A stretch of 64,000 bases of DNA from Erodium maritimum (taxonomy: Eukaryota > Streptophyta > Magnoliopsida > Geraniales > Geraniaceae), in the NCBI GenBank assembly GCA_963921825.1, contig OY997588.1, positions 129,859,203 through 129,923,202 of the forward strand, given 5' to 3'. Positions 43,686 to 56,211 of this stretch are shown here, one piece after another. Numbering within the stretch: the stretch's first letter is position 1; every line of letters starts with the position of its first letter. Both the position numbers and the translations under genes were made by a program. The notes beneath the pieces were generated by a model that made no database searches, had not been told where the DNA came from, and saw only the letters and a list, made by a program, of their open reading frames with translations.

Positions 43686-43697
43686 GCTCTGATACCA
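43686..43697 (-). promoter_or_regulatory. Tekay primer binding site (tRNA-iMet)
   Basis: TGGTATCAGAGC on the minus strand, three bases after the 5' LTR end GGGGCGTGACA. Confidence 0.92.
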
Positions 43698-43700
43698 AGC

Positions 43701-45938
43701 TGTCACGCCCCAATTTCAGTAACCCGAACTCGGGACGCGAACATTTTAAAACATAAAACACTTGAAACCTGTTTGAATAAGAACTCTGAAATTTCCATTT
43801 AGTTACCAAAAATAATAATATTTACAATACAAAACGTCCCAACAAGTGGACAAGGTACAAAATCCGTCACTAGACTCAACAAAATAAAGACCAGACTCCG
43901 CTCCAAGCTCCATGAACTTCAAGAGCTAACCTAGTCCGTCCGGTGATCAGTACCTGTAGGAAAAGCAGCTAGGGGTGAGCGTTCGCTCACCTCCACGGAT
44001 AACAGACTGACCATGGCATAATTAGTAGAAAAAGCCAGTAACACTAAAACCAAAACCAACACCTGGACTACAGTCCCCAACTCAAGTACTCAACTAAAAC
44101 ACAACCTGTTACCTACCACAACAGACCCAACCTCAAACTTGTAAAGTAAAACCGACACAACCAACAATGACCTTCCCCAAAGACACGAACACGGATCAGG
44201 CTAGCCGAAGAATGCTCAGAACCTGCCGAGCCTCGTACACGGATCAGGCCAACCGAAGAATGATCGTAACCTGCCGGGACCCGGTCACGGATCAGGCTAG
44301 CCAAAGAATGCTCACAAACTTTCGGGATCCAGACACGGAACAGGCTAGCCAAAGAATGCTCAGAACCTGTCGAGGCTCGAGTTTGGTCAGGCCAGCCAAA
44401 GAATGCTCGTAACCTGCCAAAATCCACACCACTCCCCGACACACAGTCGGGTCGGGCAAACACAACCACCAACATAAGCAAGTTCAACAAACAGGAACTC
44501 AAGGCCACTCAAGACACCTCAACAGTCAAGACTTGGGTTCAACAACCCCACGGGCCATCATGGCCTCCCAAAACACAACCACTTAACTCACGGGCTCAAC
44601 AACCCAAAGACACCAATAATAACACACGGGCTCTCATGGCCACCCAAACTCAACAATAAATACACGGGCTCTCATGGCCACCCAAAACGTAAATTTAAAC
44701 AGTCAAACCTCCGGGCATGGTCATATGCCTCCAGTAATTCTAATATCGCTAAGTTCTCTGTTCCTTCGACACTACTAAGTGTCACATGCCTTTCTCTTAA
44801 ACGCTTCAATCCCGTATCATGCTTTTCTAATATTTAAATAACCCTAAACAACCCACGACACCCCGGTGTCACATGCAATTCTACTGTTAACTTTCCCTAA
44901 TCAGGGCCGAGATCCGGCTACTTTTCCCTACCTCGTATAACACTCCAAAAGCGCTCCACTAAACCTCGATGTAAACCCAGTCACTCGCCGAGCTTCCCTT
45001 TGCCTCGGTCCGCAACATGATCTAAAACAACACAATTTTAAAGCACTTTTAAACTAGTACAAATAAACCAAAAACTAATGAACTTAACGCCCAAACGTAA
45101 CCCCGATAAAGTCGATCACTCCCAAACTTCCCAATTACTCGACATTGTCGATAAAGGACCCTTAAAGGCCTGATTCGCCCGACATGGCGAATCTGCCCGG
45201 TTTTCAATAATTGCCTTCCGGGGCTCCAAAAGCCCCCGTTTTCGTTTCTACGGTCTTAGAATAGTTCAAGGAACCCAATGCACTTGACGGAATCGAATTC
45301 CGACTTCTAAGTCAATTAATTAACGTTTAAAGTTTCTAAAACCCGTTAATTACAACTTCTCCAATTTAATTCCAATTTTCGATTCGGTTTAGGATAAATG
45401 GACCGGGGAACGTTTTAAACCACCCGAACATTAAAACCCGAGCAACCGAGCACGTGGGCCCCACCCAAGATGCTTGGCAGAACCCTAGGGTTCAAGGGGG
45501 GCTCGGCCACCATGTGGTGGCTGGTGCCAACTCCGGACAGCCACCTCATGGCCGGCCGGCCACCACCCCAGGTGGCCGGAGCTCCTCCCGAGCCTCCGGT
45601 CACCGGAAAACGTCATTCTTCACCTCCAACCACCTCCAAAACGTCTCCAACAAACCCCCAAATTCACTACAACCCTAACCCATAGTTTTATACAAAACCC
45701 TAACTTTCCAAAGTTAACAAAACGAAGATCGGGTTAGGTCTTACCAACGAGGAAGACGAGGGGAAGACGTTTTCTCCTTGCTTTGAATCGATCCAAGGGT
45801 TGAAAATCCCACAAAACCCTAGCTTCTTCACCTCCTCTCTTCTTCTCCTTCTCCTTCTCTCTCTAACTCTCTTCTTCTTTCTAATTAAAACAACTAACTC
45901 AATTATCTCTCTCTTTTTTTCTCTTTAAACCCAATATG
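43701..45938 (-). repeat. Tekay 5' LTR, first part
   Basis: TGTCACGCCCC to ...AAACCCAATATG, where the 3' LTR would continue GCCGGCCACCCC. The 48-bp tandem array is at about 44194-44420. Confidence 0.93.
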
Positions 45939-47252
45939 AGTGGGCATTGTCATGCAATTACGTTGCCTTGGGACTACGTGAGTGGTAAACCTATCTAGTT
46001 CCTTTACGAGTCAAGTGGTAGATCAAAATTTTGCTTGGTTTTTTCGATTACGTGTCGAAACTTTGGATCATTAAGATAGGCTGGAGGGTTCACCTTTTAT
46101 TACGCTATGATTAACTCAGGACATGAGGGTTTCACTCTGCTTAGCGATCCGCCGCAGCCCCACAAGCCTTTGTTAATACACAGATTTTATTGGATCCCCT
46201 TTCCCCGGGACGTATACTCAATTCCCCGTGCACAGTGTGTGTGATTTTGAAAAATTGGTACCACAAACGCACAATGGGACTAACCACCTGAACTCGACCC
46301 ACAGTGAAATAAGACTAGTATCCCATAACTAGCATAGTTCGATCCCAAGACAACAAGCATGTGGGCTCAACCTCCTCTACATGCAACAAGTGAAATAAGA
46401 CTAGTATCCCATAACTAGGGCCACTATATGCAGAAATCAAGATAGAATCATGCCGGTGACAATAAAAAGAATTGAAACCTAACCACACCTAACATTTGGT
46501 GTGACCGCCTTTTCGTGTCTAAGGCATCTAGCATCACAAAATCATCATGAACCCAATAAGCAATATAGCACAAACACAAAATACAGCTCATTAATACTAC
46601 CAACAGTAAATCAACCAAACATTCCTAAAAAATCCTCAATGATGAAAATCTACTCCTGACTTGCTCATGTTGGCCTAAATTGCACATCCAAGGTTTACAC
46701 ACAAAATAAAGACCAAAAAAAAAATTACACCAAAAATGCATGAAGCACAGCATAGAATGCAAACATATAAATGCAAAGCATCCCACCCCACACTTTAAAC
46801 CTAAGCACTGTCCCCAGTGCGACTCTAAACATATATTTACAAATATTTACACATGCACCCGATAGATGATAACAATAAACACCCCACACTCAGAGTCAGG
46901 CAATATACAAGTCAAGAAATCCTATATGCATCGTCTATCAGCACAGCAATTCGGGTGCTCAGCACCCCCAGATAACATATATGAGATATAATAGCGGTAA
47001 ACAATATAAAACAAGAAGGGAAGAGATACTGCCCCTCGAAGAACCGCTACTCGACTTGTGAGCTGACGTGGGAGTCCTAGTGTGCATGGATGGATGGAAA
47101 GATCATCGCCCGTGAGAACTTCTAAGAAGCTCGGCGCCATGGCATGTGACTACACTGCTCATACTCTTCATCCATTGTTGGGGAGCCTCCCAACTAGCGC
47201 ATTTGTTTAACGTCGTTAGCTCGACTCAAAGGCGGCCTAAGCCGCCTACCGC
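45939..47252 (-). other. Athila 3' region after pol
   Basis: About 1.3 kb with no long ORF. On the minus strand it starts with the GAGGCTCCCCAAC-type segment that follows pol in Athila elements. A 72-codon frame (46922-47140) is not recognised and no env-like gene with membrane segments was found. Confidence 0.6.
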
Positions 47253-50200
47253 CTAATACTCAGGCTCCTCCAGATATAGACATTCTTCTGGACCGAACAC
47301 ACCACCAAAGTAGTGCTTCACTCTATGACCATTCACAAGAAAAGGGGGATTCTTCCCATCAGAGATCTCTATCGCCCCTTTGGAAAGAACTCGGGTCACC
47401 TTATAAGGACCGCTCCACTTTGAAACTAGTTTACCGGGGAAGAGCTTCAATCTGGAGTTATAGAGAAGAACCATGTCTCCCTCCTTGAACTCTCTGTCTA
47501 CAATTCTCTTATCATGGGCAATTTTGGTGCGCTCCTTGTATAGCTTTGAGTTGTGGTAAGCCTGAGACCTGAATTCATCCATCTAATTGATCTGTAATAA
47601 CCTGTTCTCACCACAACTGTTAGCATCAAAATTTAAAAACTTAATTGCCCAATATGCTTTATGCTCTAGCTCCATCAGTAAATGACAAGACTTCCCATAC
47701 ACTAGCTTGTAGGGAGACATTCCAATAGGAGTTTTAAAAGCTGTCCTATATGCCCACAGTGTATCATCTAATCTAAGTGACCAATCTTTCCTAGATGCAC
47801 TGACAGTTTTCTCTAATATGCTTTTAAGCTCCCTATTTGTAACCTCTACTTGCCCGCTCGTTTGGGGATGGTAGGGAGTAGCTAAGCGATGACGAACACC
47901 ATAATGATTTAAAAGCTTCCAAAATTGTTTATTGCAAAAGTGTGAGCCGCCATCGCTTACTATTGCCCTAGGCGTGCCAAACCGAGAAAATATATATTTC
48001 TTTAAAAACGCACAAACTGGTTTGGCATCATTGGTGGCTAAGGCCACCGCTTCAACCCACTTTGACACATAATCCATGACCACTAAAATGTACTCATAAC
48101 CATTGGACCGTGGAAAGGGGCCCATAAAGTCAATGTTCCATACGTCAAATAACTCTACCTCAATTGAAATGTTCATAGGCATCTCTTGCCTCCTCGAGAT
48201 ATTACCAGTTCTTTGACACCTGTCACATTGCTTAACGAACACAACTGCATCATGAAATAAGGTAGGCCAATAAAATCCTGATTGCAACACCTTTTGTGCT
48301 GTCCTGGCAGGCCCGAAATGTCCTCCTACTTCTCTTCCATGGCAATGATGTAAAATCTCTCTAGTCTCATACTCGGGAATGCACCTTCTCACCATTTGAT
48401 CTGCACAAATCTTAAACAGGAAAGGATCACCCCAATAATAATTTTTCACATCAAATAAAAACTTTTTCTTCTGATAGGAGGTAAAATTTGCAGGAAGAAC
48501 ACCACTTGCTAAGTAATTTGCAAAATAGGCAAACCATGGGGTGACTTGATTTTCTATACCAAACAAGTGCTCATCCGGGAACTCTTCTTTAATTGGCACA
48601 CTTAGGTTCTCATGGGGGTTCTCAATCCTAGATAGGTGATCTGCAATAACGTTCTCTACTCCTTTTTTATCTCGAATTTCCAAGTCAAATTCTTGGAGTA
48701 GTAAAATCCACCTCAATAGTCTAGGCTTTGCATCTTTCTTACTAAACAAATACTTGAGAGCTGCATGGTCAGTGTACACAATAACTTTGGACAAGACAAG
48801 ATAAGAATGAAATTTATCACAAGCAAATACGACAACAAGTAGTTCTTTTTCAGTAGTAGCATAATTCATTTGGGCTTCATTAAGAACTCTACTAGCATAA
48901 TAAATAGTGTGAAAAATCTTGCCTTTTCTCTGTCCCAAAACTGCCCCTACCGCTATATCACTAGCATCACACATTAACTCAAAAGGTAGGGACCAATCAG
49001 GACTCACCATCACAGGTGCATTCACTAACTTATCTTTCAAGGACAAGAAACTCTTCAAGCATGCATCATCAAAATAAAAAGGGATATCTTTTCCTAACAA
49101 ATTGCACAATGGTTTGGAAATCTCAGAAAACCCCTTAATGAATCTTCTATAGAACTCTGCATGTCCTAAAAAACTTCTAATCCCCTTAACATTTCTAGGT
49201 GGAGGCAATTTACCTATCACATCCACCTTGGCCATATCCACTTCAATCCCTTTTTTGGAGATTTTATGACCTAGAATAATACCCTGTTGAACCATAAGAT
49301 GACATTTTTCCCAATTTAACACCAAGTTTGTTTCTTCGCATCTAGTCAATACTTTATGCAGATTATTCAAACACTCATCAAATGAAGAACCAAACATAGA
49401 AAAATCATCCATGAACACTTCTAGGTAATCACCAATCATATCATGAAATATAGCTGTCATGCATCTTTGAAAAGTAGCAGGTGCATTACATAAACCAAAA
49501 GGCATTCTCCTATATGCAAATGTTCCATAAGGGCAAGTCAGAGTAGTTTTCTCTGGATCCTCAGGAGCTATAGCTATTTGGTTGTACCCACTATATCCAT
49601 CTAGAAAGCAATAATATTCATGACCAGCTAATTTCTCTAGCATTTGATCAATAAAGGGTAATGGGAAATGGTCTTTACGGGTGGCATCATTCAACTTCCT
49701 ATAGTCAATGCATACTCTCCACCCTGTGACCGTTCTAGTAGGAATTAACTCATTCTTTTCATTGGTCACTACAGTCATTCCCCCTTTCTTAGGTACACAT
49801 TGAATTGGACTTACCCAAGCACTATCAGAGATAGGGTATATAATACCTGCATCTAAAAGCTTTACAATCTCTTTCTTTACTACCTCTTGCATCAATAGAT
49901 TTAGCCTCCTTTGTGGTTGCACACTTGGCCTTTGATTCTCCTCCATGAGAATTTTGTGCATGCACACTGATGGGCTAATTCCCTTGATGTCAGCTATTGT
50001 CCATCCAAAGGCCCTTTTATGATCCTTAAGAACCCTTATGAGCTTTCCCTCCTGAAGACAAGACAACTCAGAAGATATTATCACGGGTAGAGTATTGTCT
50101 TCATTTAAAAACATGTATTTCAAATTTTTAGGGAGGGGTTTTAATTCTAGCTCAGGGGCTTGCTCAATAGAGGGCTTTAGCTTGGGTCCTTGACTTGCCT

Positions 50201-51355
50201 CCAAAGTGAGGCGAGTGTGGCGCCTATCCCTCTTCCATGGAGGACACGCCTCCAATAAATTGACCACTTCGTCTACAGCATCTTGTGAAAGTTCACAAGC
50301 GATACCAATGTCTTTAGCTAGGCATGTAAGAAAAGGATCATCAGGAATAAACATTTCCTGCACTACACAATCAATAGCCTCAATTCTAAAACATGTATCA
50401 TCACTCCTAGCTTGTTTTATCGATCTAAAGACATCAAACACCACTTTCTCTTTGCCGTAGCGAATGGTCAATTTCCCTTGCTCTACATCAAAAAGAGCTC
50501 TTGCTGTGGCCAAGAAAGGTCTACCTAGGATTAGGGGTATCTCATAATCTTCCTCCATGTCCAATACAACAAAATCAGCAGGAAAGATAAATTTATCAAC
50601 CTTTACTAGGATATCCTCTACTACCCCCCTAGGGTATTTAATCGATCTATCAGCTAGCTGTAGAGAAATAGAGGTCTGTTTCGGTTCTTCACCCAATCCT
50701 AGCTTTCTAAATACATTTAGAGGCATCAGGTTTATGCTAGCTCCTAGATCACACAAGGCTTTTGCAAATGAAAGGGTCCCCATCTCACAGGCTATTGTAA
50801 AGCTACCTGGGTCTTTCAATTTAAGGGGTAATTTATTTTGTAAGATAGCAGAACACTCTTCACTTAAATTCACCCTATCATTCACATTCATCTTCCTTTT
50901 GTTAGATATAATATCTTTCAGAAATTTGGCATAGACAGGCATACTCCTAATTGCATCTAGAAAAGGAATATTAATCTCAAGTTTTTTAAACACATTCAAG
51001 AATTTAGCATATTGATCATAATGTTTAGATTTCTTGGCAACAGAAGGGAAAGGGAGGGGTGAAGTCCGGGTTTCTGAATCAACCATGGACTCCCTTACCT
51101 TCTTACCTATGGCGTGCTCTCTTCCTCTTACTTCTGATGTGCCCTCTTGCTCTTCCTCTTGAATATGCTCAATAGAAATTTCTTCTGGAGGCTCTTCATC
51201 TAATCCCTCATATCTCACTTCTACACCTTTTCCACTCCTAGTAGTTACTGCATTTACATTTTCTCTAGGATTTACTTATGTGTCACTAGGTAATGATCCT
51301 GGAGCTCTCGAGTGCAGAGCGGTGCCATCTGCCCCATATGGGCTTGCATTGTCCT
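47253..51355 (-). CDS. Athila pol: protease, RT, RNase H, integrase (one TAG near the end)
   Basis: The open frame runs from about 51355, through [15 protein letters not shown] (gag-pol link), to a TAG at 47583-47585; a further 109 codons follow in the same frame to 47253. Protease: [12 protein letters not shown] and [27 protein letters not shown] and [12 protein letters not shown] with both catalytic Asp. RNase [18 protein letters not shown]. Integrase: [13 protein letters not shown]...CDRCQRTGN, with Asp and Glu in [17 protein letters not shown] and EVTNRELKS. The tail after the TAG ([43 protein letters not shown]) is the integrase C-terminal domain. All catalytic motifs are intact, so this is the youngest-looking coding region in the window, though the TAG and the missing LTR make autonomous movement unlikely. 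Confidence 0.9.
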
Positions 51356-52687
51356 CATAGCAGAATCTGACTCTTCTTGCCTCTTAGACATCTGATCTTG
51401 CTTTTGCATCATCATCTTGGTGTTCTCCTCTTGGTTTCTAGCCTCTGCATCCTGTCTTTGCATCAGTCTCAATATGAGATCTCTTTGCTGCTGGCCTTGG
51501 TTCTAAGGCCTTTGATGGAATCCAGGAGGTGCTAAATTCTGATTCCTTTGACCTTGATCTCCTCCCCATCTCAAACTTGGATGATCTTTCCAACCAGGGT
51601 TGTAGGTGCTAGAGTAACGATCATATCTTCTTCCTTGATTATTGTTGCTCACATAATGAGCACTTTCATGAGCTGGATGCCGCATCTCCTCAATGCAATC
51701 CAAAGGGTCAGGTTGCTGGGAGTGAACTTGTAACCCCTCTATCTTTGCACTCATCACTCTCATCATCTCCATAACTTGGTTCATGTCTGCTGAGGATGAG
51801 ACTGAATTGACTGCACCAGTAGGTCCTCTCTCAGAGTGCCAATCATTATTGGACATAATCATTTCTAAAATCTCTAGGCACTCTTCTGGGGTGTGGTTTT
51901 TGAAGGAACCACCTGATGATGCGTTCAACTCTGATTGACTTGCCGGTCTCAAACCCATATAAAAAATCTGCATCTGCAACCACAACTCTAACCCACAGTG
52001 AGGGCACTTCCTTATCATCCCTTGAAATTGCTCCAAAGCTTCAGCTAATGACTCCATATTTGCCTGTCTAAATTTTTGAATCTGGGACCTCAACTCTTAA
52101 GTCTTCCTTGGTGAGAAGAATCTAGTTAGAAACTTTTGAGCCAAATCCTCCCAAGTTCTTATCGCATGGTAAGGCAAATTGCGAAACCATTCATAAGCTT
52201 CACCTGATAGGGAGAACGGGAATAATCTTAATCTGACAGCATCATCAGACACACCATTGTGCCTAAAGGTGGAACATATTTCAAGAAATTTGGTCAGGTG
52301 TAATGACGGGTCTGGACATGTAGAGGTGTTCCCGCTAAATGAAGATTGTTGAAGTAGTGAGATCACTGAAGTCTTAATCTCAAACTGGTGAGCTGTGATC
52401 GCTGGTGCCTGAATGCTCGAATGTAATCTGTTGGTTTGTGGTGCACCGAACTCACACAAAAGTCTTCGTGGTCTTTCTTACTGATTAGCATGTTGACCTA
52501 CATTTGCAATCCGCCCATCTTCACCAAATCCCGGTGGGTCTTCCATATTATGCAATTCTTTAGCTTCCTTAGCAGCTTTCCTTGATGCTTTGAATCTAAA
52601 CTCAGCTTCTCTTAACTCCTTGTCACTAAGCAGTTCACTTGAAGAAGATTTGGATCTTGTGAGCATAAAACCGTCAAATCCAAACAC
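51356..52687 (-). pseudogene. Athila gag with stops and one frameshift
   Basis: Starts MFGFDGFMLTRSKSSSSELL at 52687 (the ATG of MLTRSK is an alternative). It continues in frame through in-frame stops (about 52478, 52094, 51500). The capsid segment reads SLLQQSSFSGNTSTCPDPSL and LRLFPFSLSGEAYEWFRNLP, the Retrotrans_gag signature. After GLRPASQSELNASSGGSF a Met/Gln-rich coiled-coil stretch ([20 protein letters not shown]) follows. Near 51350 a one-base shift moves the standard GSLPSDTQ.NPRE link into the pol frame. Confidence 0.85.
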
Positions 52688-52782
52688 AAGATGAGATTAG
52701 AACCGAGAAAGCAAATTTAAAAGACAAATAAGTAATGAAATAGTCGTAGCACAAACTATATAGCAAGGGTTGCCTAATTGCT

Positions 52783-52799
52783 CCCCGGCAACGGCGCCA
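52783..52799 (-). promoter_or_regulatory. Athila primer binding site (tRNA-Asp type)
   Basis: TGGCGCCGTTGCCGGGG on the minus strand, shortly after the 5' LTR end. Athila and Tat elements are known to prime with tRNA-Asp using this sequence. Confidence 0.85.
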
Positions 52800-52806
52800 T
52801 AAAACT

Positions 52807-54730
52807 TGACGCCCTGCGGGTTTTAAATCGCATAAACGGGACACGGCAAGTGTACCGGTCGTCAAGTAGTAACCGGAAGTAAAATTCCGGGATATCGAGC
52901 CCAAGAGAGCAAAAGACAAACACTTACTATTTAAAATTTGTAGCTAAGCTGTTTCGGTAAAGATATGATTTTTTAAGTTTCGAAAATAAATCTATAACGA
53001 CTAAGAAGCAAATAATAAAGATAAAGAACTAAGCAGAAAGTTTTCTTATCTTGAAACAAGTGATGAAATTTCTAGGATATCGGGTTCATAGAGTTCATGC
53101 CATAAAATCAAATAAACTCGATTGTTGTGACGAAGACTTGATTTAGAGGCAACGAGTCATCTCAACTCTAGTCCTAACTTCTTTCGAACGACTCGGACCC
53201 TAATGGAATCTAACCACCGAGTTCTTTCGAATCACGATGTAGGAAGACCCAAAGCGTTTAGTTCCATGACAACTTCTAACTTTCGACCAACCAAGTCTAT
53301 AGTTATTGCAATTGTATTAACCCCGCTAGTTCTAGCTAGGGTTTAAATCCAATTTACGATCGACTTTAGACTAATTAGAATTCTCCTTTTTCAAGCGTTA
53401 AATTCTAATTCAAATCAATTATCAAGCCTACCCGGGAGATAAAGCGTTAAGCACAAATCGATCATAAACACTAAAACGATTCAACAATCACAACAATTTA
53501 AAGCATTTAAAACATGGAAATCCCTACTCTAATCACCCAAAACCCTAGAAATTTGGGGGTTTAGTTGTTCATGATAATCAATGACATAGAGATGAACCAA
53601 CAAGTAAATGATTTCATAATGAGAATTAGAGAGAAAGTTTAGATACAATCACCACAATTAATTGACAAAATGGTTGCTCTTCCCCTTCCTTCAAACCCTA
53701 GCTTTGATCTTTTTGTGTTGGCAACAAATCCAAGAGTAGAAACACAAAGAAGCTCTCCTAAAGATGGATTTTCTCCAAGAATAGTGACACCCTTGGCTCA
53801 AATCCCTCTTCAATCCAATGAAGCTCCACTTTGTCTTCCCAACCAATAAATCTCTCCAATAAATTCAGAAAATAAACACTCTTTGTAAAAATCTCCTCTC
53901 AAATTAACTATATATAATGTATATATCCTTGTTTGTGTGTAGAGAGAAAAAGAAAAGGAAATAAAAAAATAAATGCTCAAGAGCTCTCTATTTCTCTGGT
54001 TCGGCACCCCCTTCGCCTCCCTTCTGTTCTGTATCCAAAAAAAATGGTCTCCCTCTTTTCGATTGCAGCAAAGAGAAAATATGGTTTAGCTTTTGGGTGG
54101 GACACGCGGCACAAAAGGAGTGGATGGCTGGCTGAGGGACAGGTGTCGGCAAGAGGGCGTATGGCGGCTGGGTGAACACCACGTGGCAGACAGAGGGCGT
54201 GTGGCGGCTAGACAGGCGGGGCCAGAAGGGACACGTGGTGGCACGTGGGAGAGCCACGCGGGCAGGGGCGGGGCCGGTGGCTGGCGCTCGGACAGGTGTC
54301 GCGCGCAGGAGGAAAGGCGGCGCCAGTGCGCCACGTGTCGCGCCCGGGAGCTCTGGCGGCTGGGCTGGTCGGCGCCACGTGTCTGCTTCTGATGGACTCT
54401 TCCCTTTTTGTTCCTTTTTCGCTATTTTGCTCGCTCCGGCTTCGTTTGAACTCCGATTGATCTCTTTCTTGCACCAAAAAATTCCTCTTTTCAAGACCTA
54501 CAAAACAAGACCAGTCATGAGTATATTTCGAAGCAACCAAAATCGACCCTCTTGACGGTCCACAAGCACAAAACACCCAAAATACGCCGAAAATCCATCA
54601 AAACACCTAACATATCGATAAAATCAATTATTCATACTAAACTTATATATATGATAAGAAATCGGGGCCAAAAGCCTATATAACTCGATAAAAACGTGGC
54701 CCTTTTATGTGTTAAAATGCACCCGCATCA
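52807..54730 (-). repeat. Athila 5' LTR (1,924 bp)
   Basis: In plus orientation TGACGCCCTGCGGG...GCACCCGCATCA. It shares the GTACCGGTCGTCAAGTAGTA block with the solo LTR at 11524. A GC-rich block with several CACGTG cores is at 54170-54390. Confidence 0.88.
54170..54390. promoter_or_regulatory. Cluster of CACGTG (G-box) cores in Athila LTR
   Basis: ACCACGTGGC, GACACGTGGTGGCACGTGGG, GCCACGTGTCGC and GCCACGTGTCTG, five CACGTG cores in about 220 bp of GC-rich LTR. G-boxes are bound by plant bZIP/bHLH factors; any activity here is inference. Confidence 0.65.
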
Positions 54731-55220
54731 GCCGGCCACCCCCTCACCACTCCTTTTCCCCCCAAAACTAACACCACCAAAAGTTGGACAAGTGGCAAGG
54801 TGGGCCCCACACCTTTTGGAAAATATCTAGTTGATATTTTCCAATCAGTTTCGCGAAAATCGGACGTTTCGGCCCCGAACGGGCACTTTTAGCAAGAAAT
54901 TACGAAACTTGACAGCCTACAAGGAAACGGCTCAACTAAGACCGCTGCGACGACGGCTAAGATTTTCGGGTCCAAAACGGTCCTCGAATGGACCAAAACG
55001 TCGCCCGGTTGACTTTTCCAACGAAAAGTCAACATTTCCCAAATTGATCAGAAAGTTGCCCTGAGCCCCCTGGAACTCATTTTGGTCGATATCGGGGTCA
55101 ACTTAAGTCCGGCATGACCCTCAGGGTCAATTTAGGTTAAGTTTAGTGTATGTCTTAAAATTTTTAAATTTTCCTGTTTTTCGCAGGTTTGACTGACGTT
55201 GACCAGAAGTGGTTATTACA
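54731..55220 (-). repeat. Tekay 5' LTR, second part
   Basis: Resumes GCCGGCCACCCC and ends GGTTATTACA, followed by TSD AGTAT. It matches 33700-34190. Confidence 0.93.
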
Positions 55221-55225
55221 AGTAT

Positions 55226-55738
55226 CATGACTGACAGTATTCGCAAACTAGATATGAAATATCCGCAAACTAGATATGAAATATCCGCAAAGAAACCATT
55301 GACTATAAAATAAACTGTTTTGATTGAACTTTCAAAACTGAATCAGGTTCGTCCATTGCGAATAATTTATCGACGGTCCTAGATTAGCGCGCGAATTAAC
55401 CCCCACTTCCTCTATAAAACCGCCAAATTCAAAAACGGAAAGTTCCTAAACAACAAATCAGAAATCTAATCAAACACTGAATTAGAAAGTCTCTCGAAAA
55501 AATCTCTACGATTTCCCAAAAATCAACCCTAGAAATCGAGATCACGGACGAGATTAAAAGAAACTACGATTCTTCGAAACTTGATTCCAAACAAAAACTC
55601 AGATCGCGCCTGAGATCGCACCAGAGATCGCAACAAAGATCGTCGGAGATCGCAACTGAGATCGACGGAGATATTGATTGATATCGTCGGATTTTAACAC
55701 GGCTAGCCAATAAACAATCGAGATGTCATCTACAATAT
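55226..55738 (+). promoter_or_regulatory. Promoter, 5' UTR and tiny first exon of FAR1-domain gene
   Basis: GCAAACTAGATATGAAATATCC motif pair at 55243-55270, then TATAAA at 55413-55418, an AC-rich leader and a GAGATCGCA repeat (55605-55665). A candidate ATG at 55723 is followed 16 nt later by a strong donor GTAAGT (55739). This looks like a gene whose short first exon is spliced to the ORF at 56212 or just before it. The region 55316-55395 resembles 27050-27130. Confidence 0.45.
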
Positions 55739-56211
55739 GTAAGTATATATCATTTCGACAAAATTGATTTGCTTCTAGAATCGCAGTAAATTCTGTTTTT
55801 GCTTTGACCAAAACGTCATAATCATGATCGTTTCTTTATCCGCAAACTAGAATGCTTAGGTGCTCAAAACATTAGTTTGTGTTGTACGATACTTAGAGAC
55901 ATAAAAAATTTGTTTCTTCTCAAACTAGATATAAAATCTCCTCCATGACTTATTCTCAAACAAGATGTGCAATATCCGCAAACTAGCGTGCTTATTTTCT
56001 CACAGGATAAATAATCTATTGCCTGTGTATCAATCTGAGTATATTAAACTATTTGATTCTATGTCTGCTGTATATGCAATATGAAATTATTGTATCCTAA
56101 AAAATTTCCCTACTTCCATGAATATCAGCTGCAGGCACAGATAGTGACTGTACTGCAGAATCAGATCTGTAAAACCATGTTCTGTTTTCTGCTGGAGGAA
56201 CCAGGATATAC

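Larger units (their letters stand above)
45939..54730 (-). mobile_element. Athila-type Ty3/gypsy element, 3' LTR missing, nested in Tekay 5' LTR
   Basis: Minus strand: 5' LTR 54730-52807, tRNA-Asp-type primer site, gag, a long pol and a non-coding 3' region. The left edge at 45939 has no LTR; host LTR bases ATATG and GCCGG on the two sides join exactly as in the undamaged Tekay LTR, with no TSD. The simplest reading is insertion, then a deletion that removed the 3' LTR, one TSD copy and some internal DNA. Confidence 0.88.
31468..55220 (-). mobile_element. Ty3/gypsy chromovirus (Tekay/Del-like), TSD AGTAT, with two nested insertions
   Basis: AGTAT at 31463-31467 and 55221-55225 bounds the element. 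The order on the minus strand is: 5' LTR (55220-54731 and 45938-43701), tRNA-iMet primer site, leader, gag (42725-41126), protease/RT/RNase H/integrase/chromodomain (37540-34134), polypurine tract, 3' LTR (34190-31468). A copia element splits gag from protease and an Athila element splits the 5' LTR. Long LTRs (about 2.7 kb), the iMet primer site and a C-terminal chromodomain place it near Tekay. Its coding region is dead. Confidence 0.92.

Noticed and set aside
46922..47140. Athila env-like gene
   Set aside because: 72 codons only, no signal peptide or transmembrane layout that fits an envelope-like protein.
54093..54576. Several 70-168-codon frames on both strands
   Set aside because: Open frames caused by the GC-rich block of the Athila LTR; no domain.
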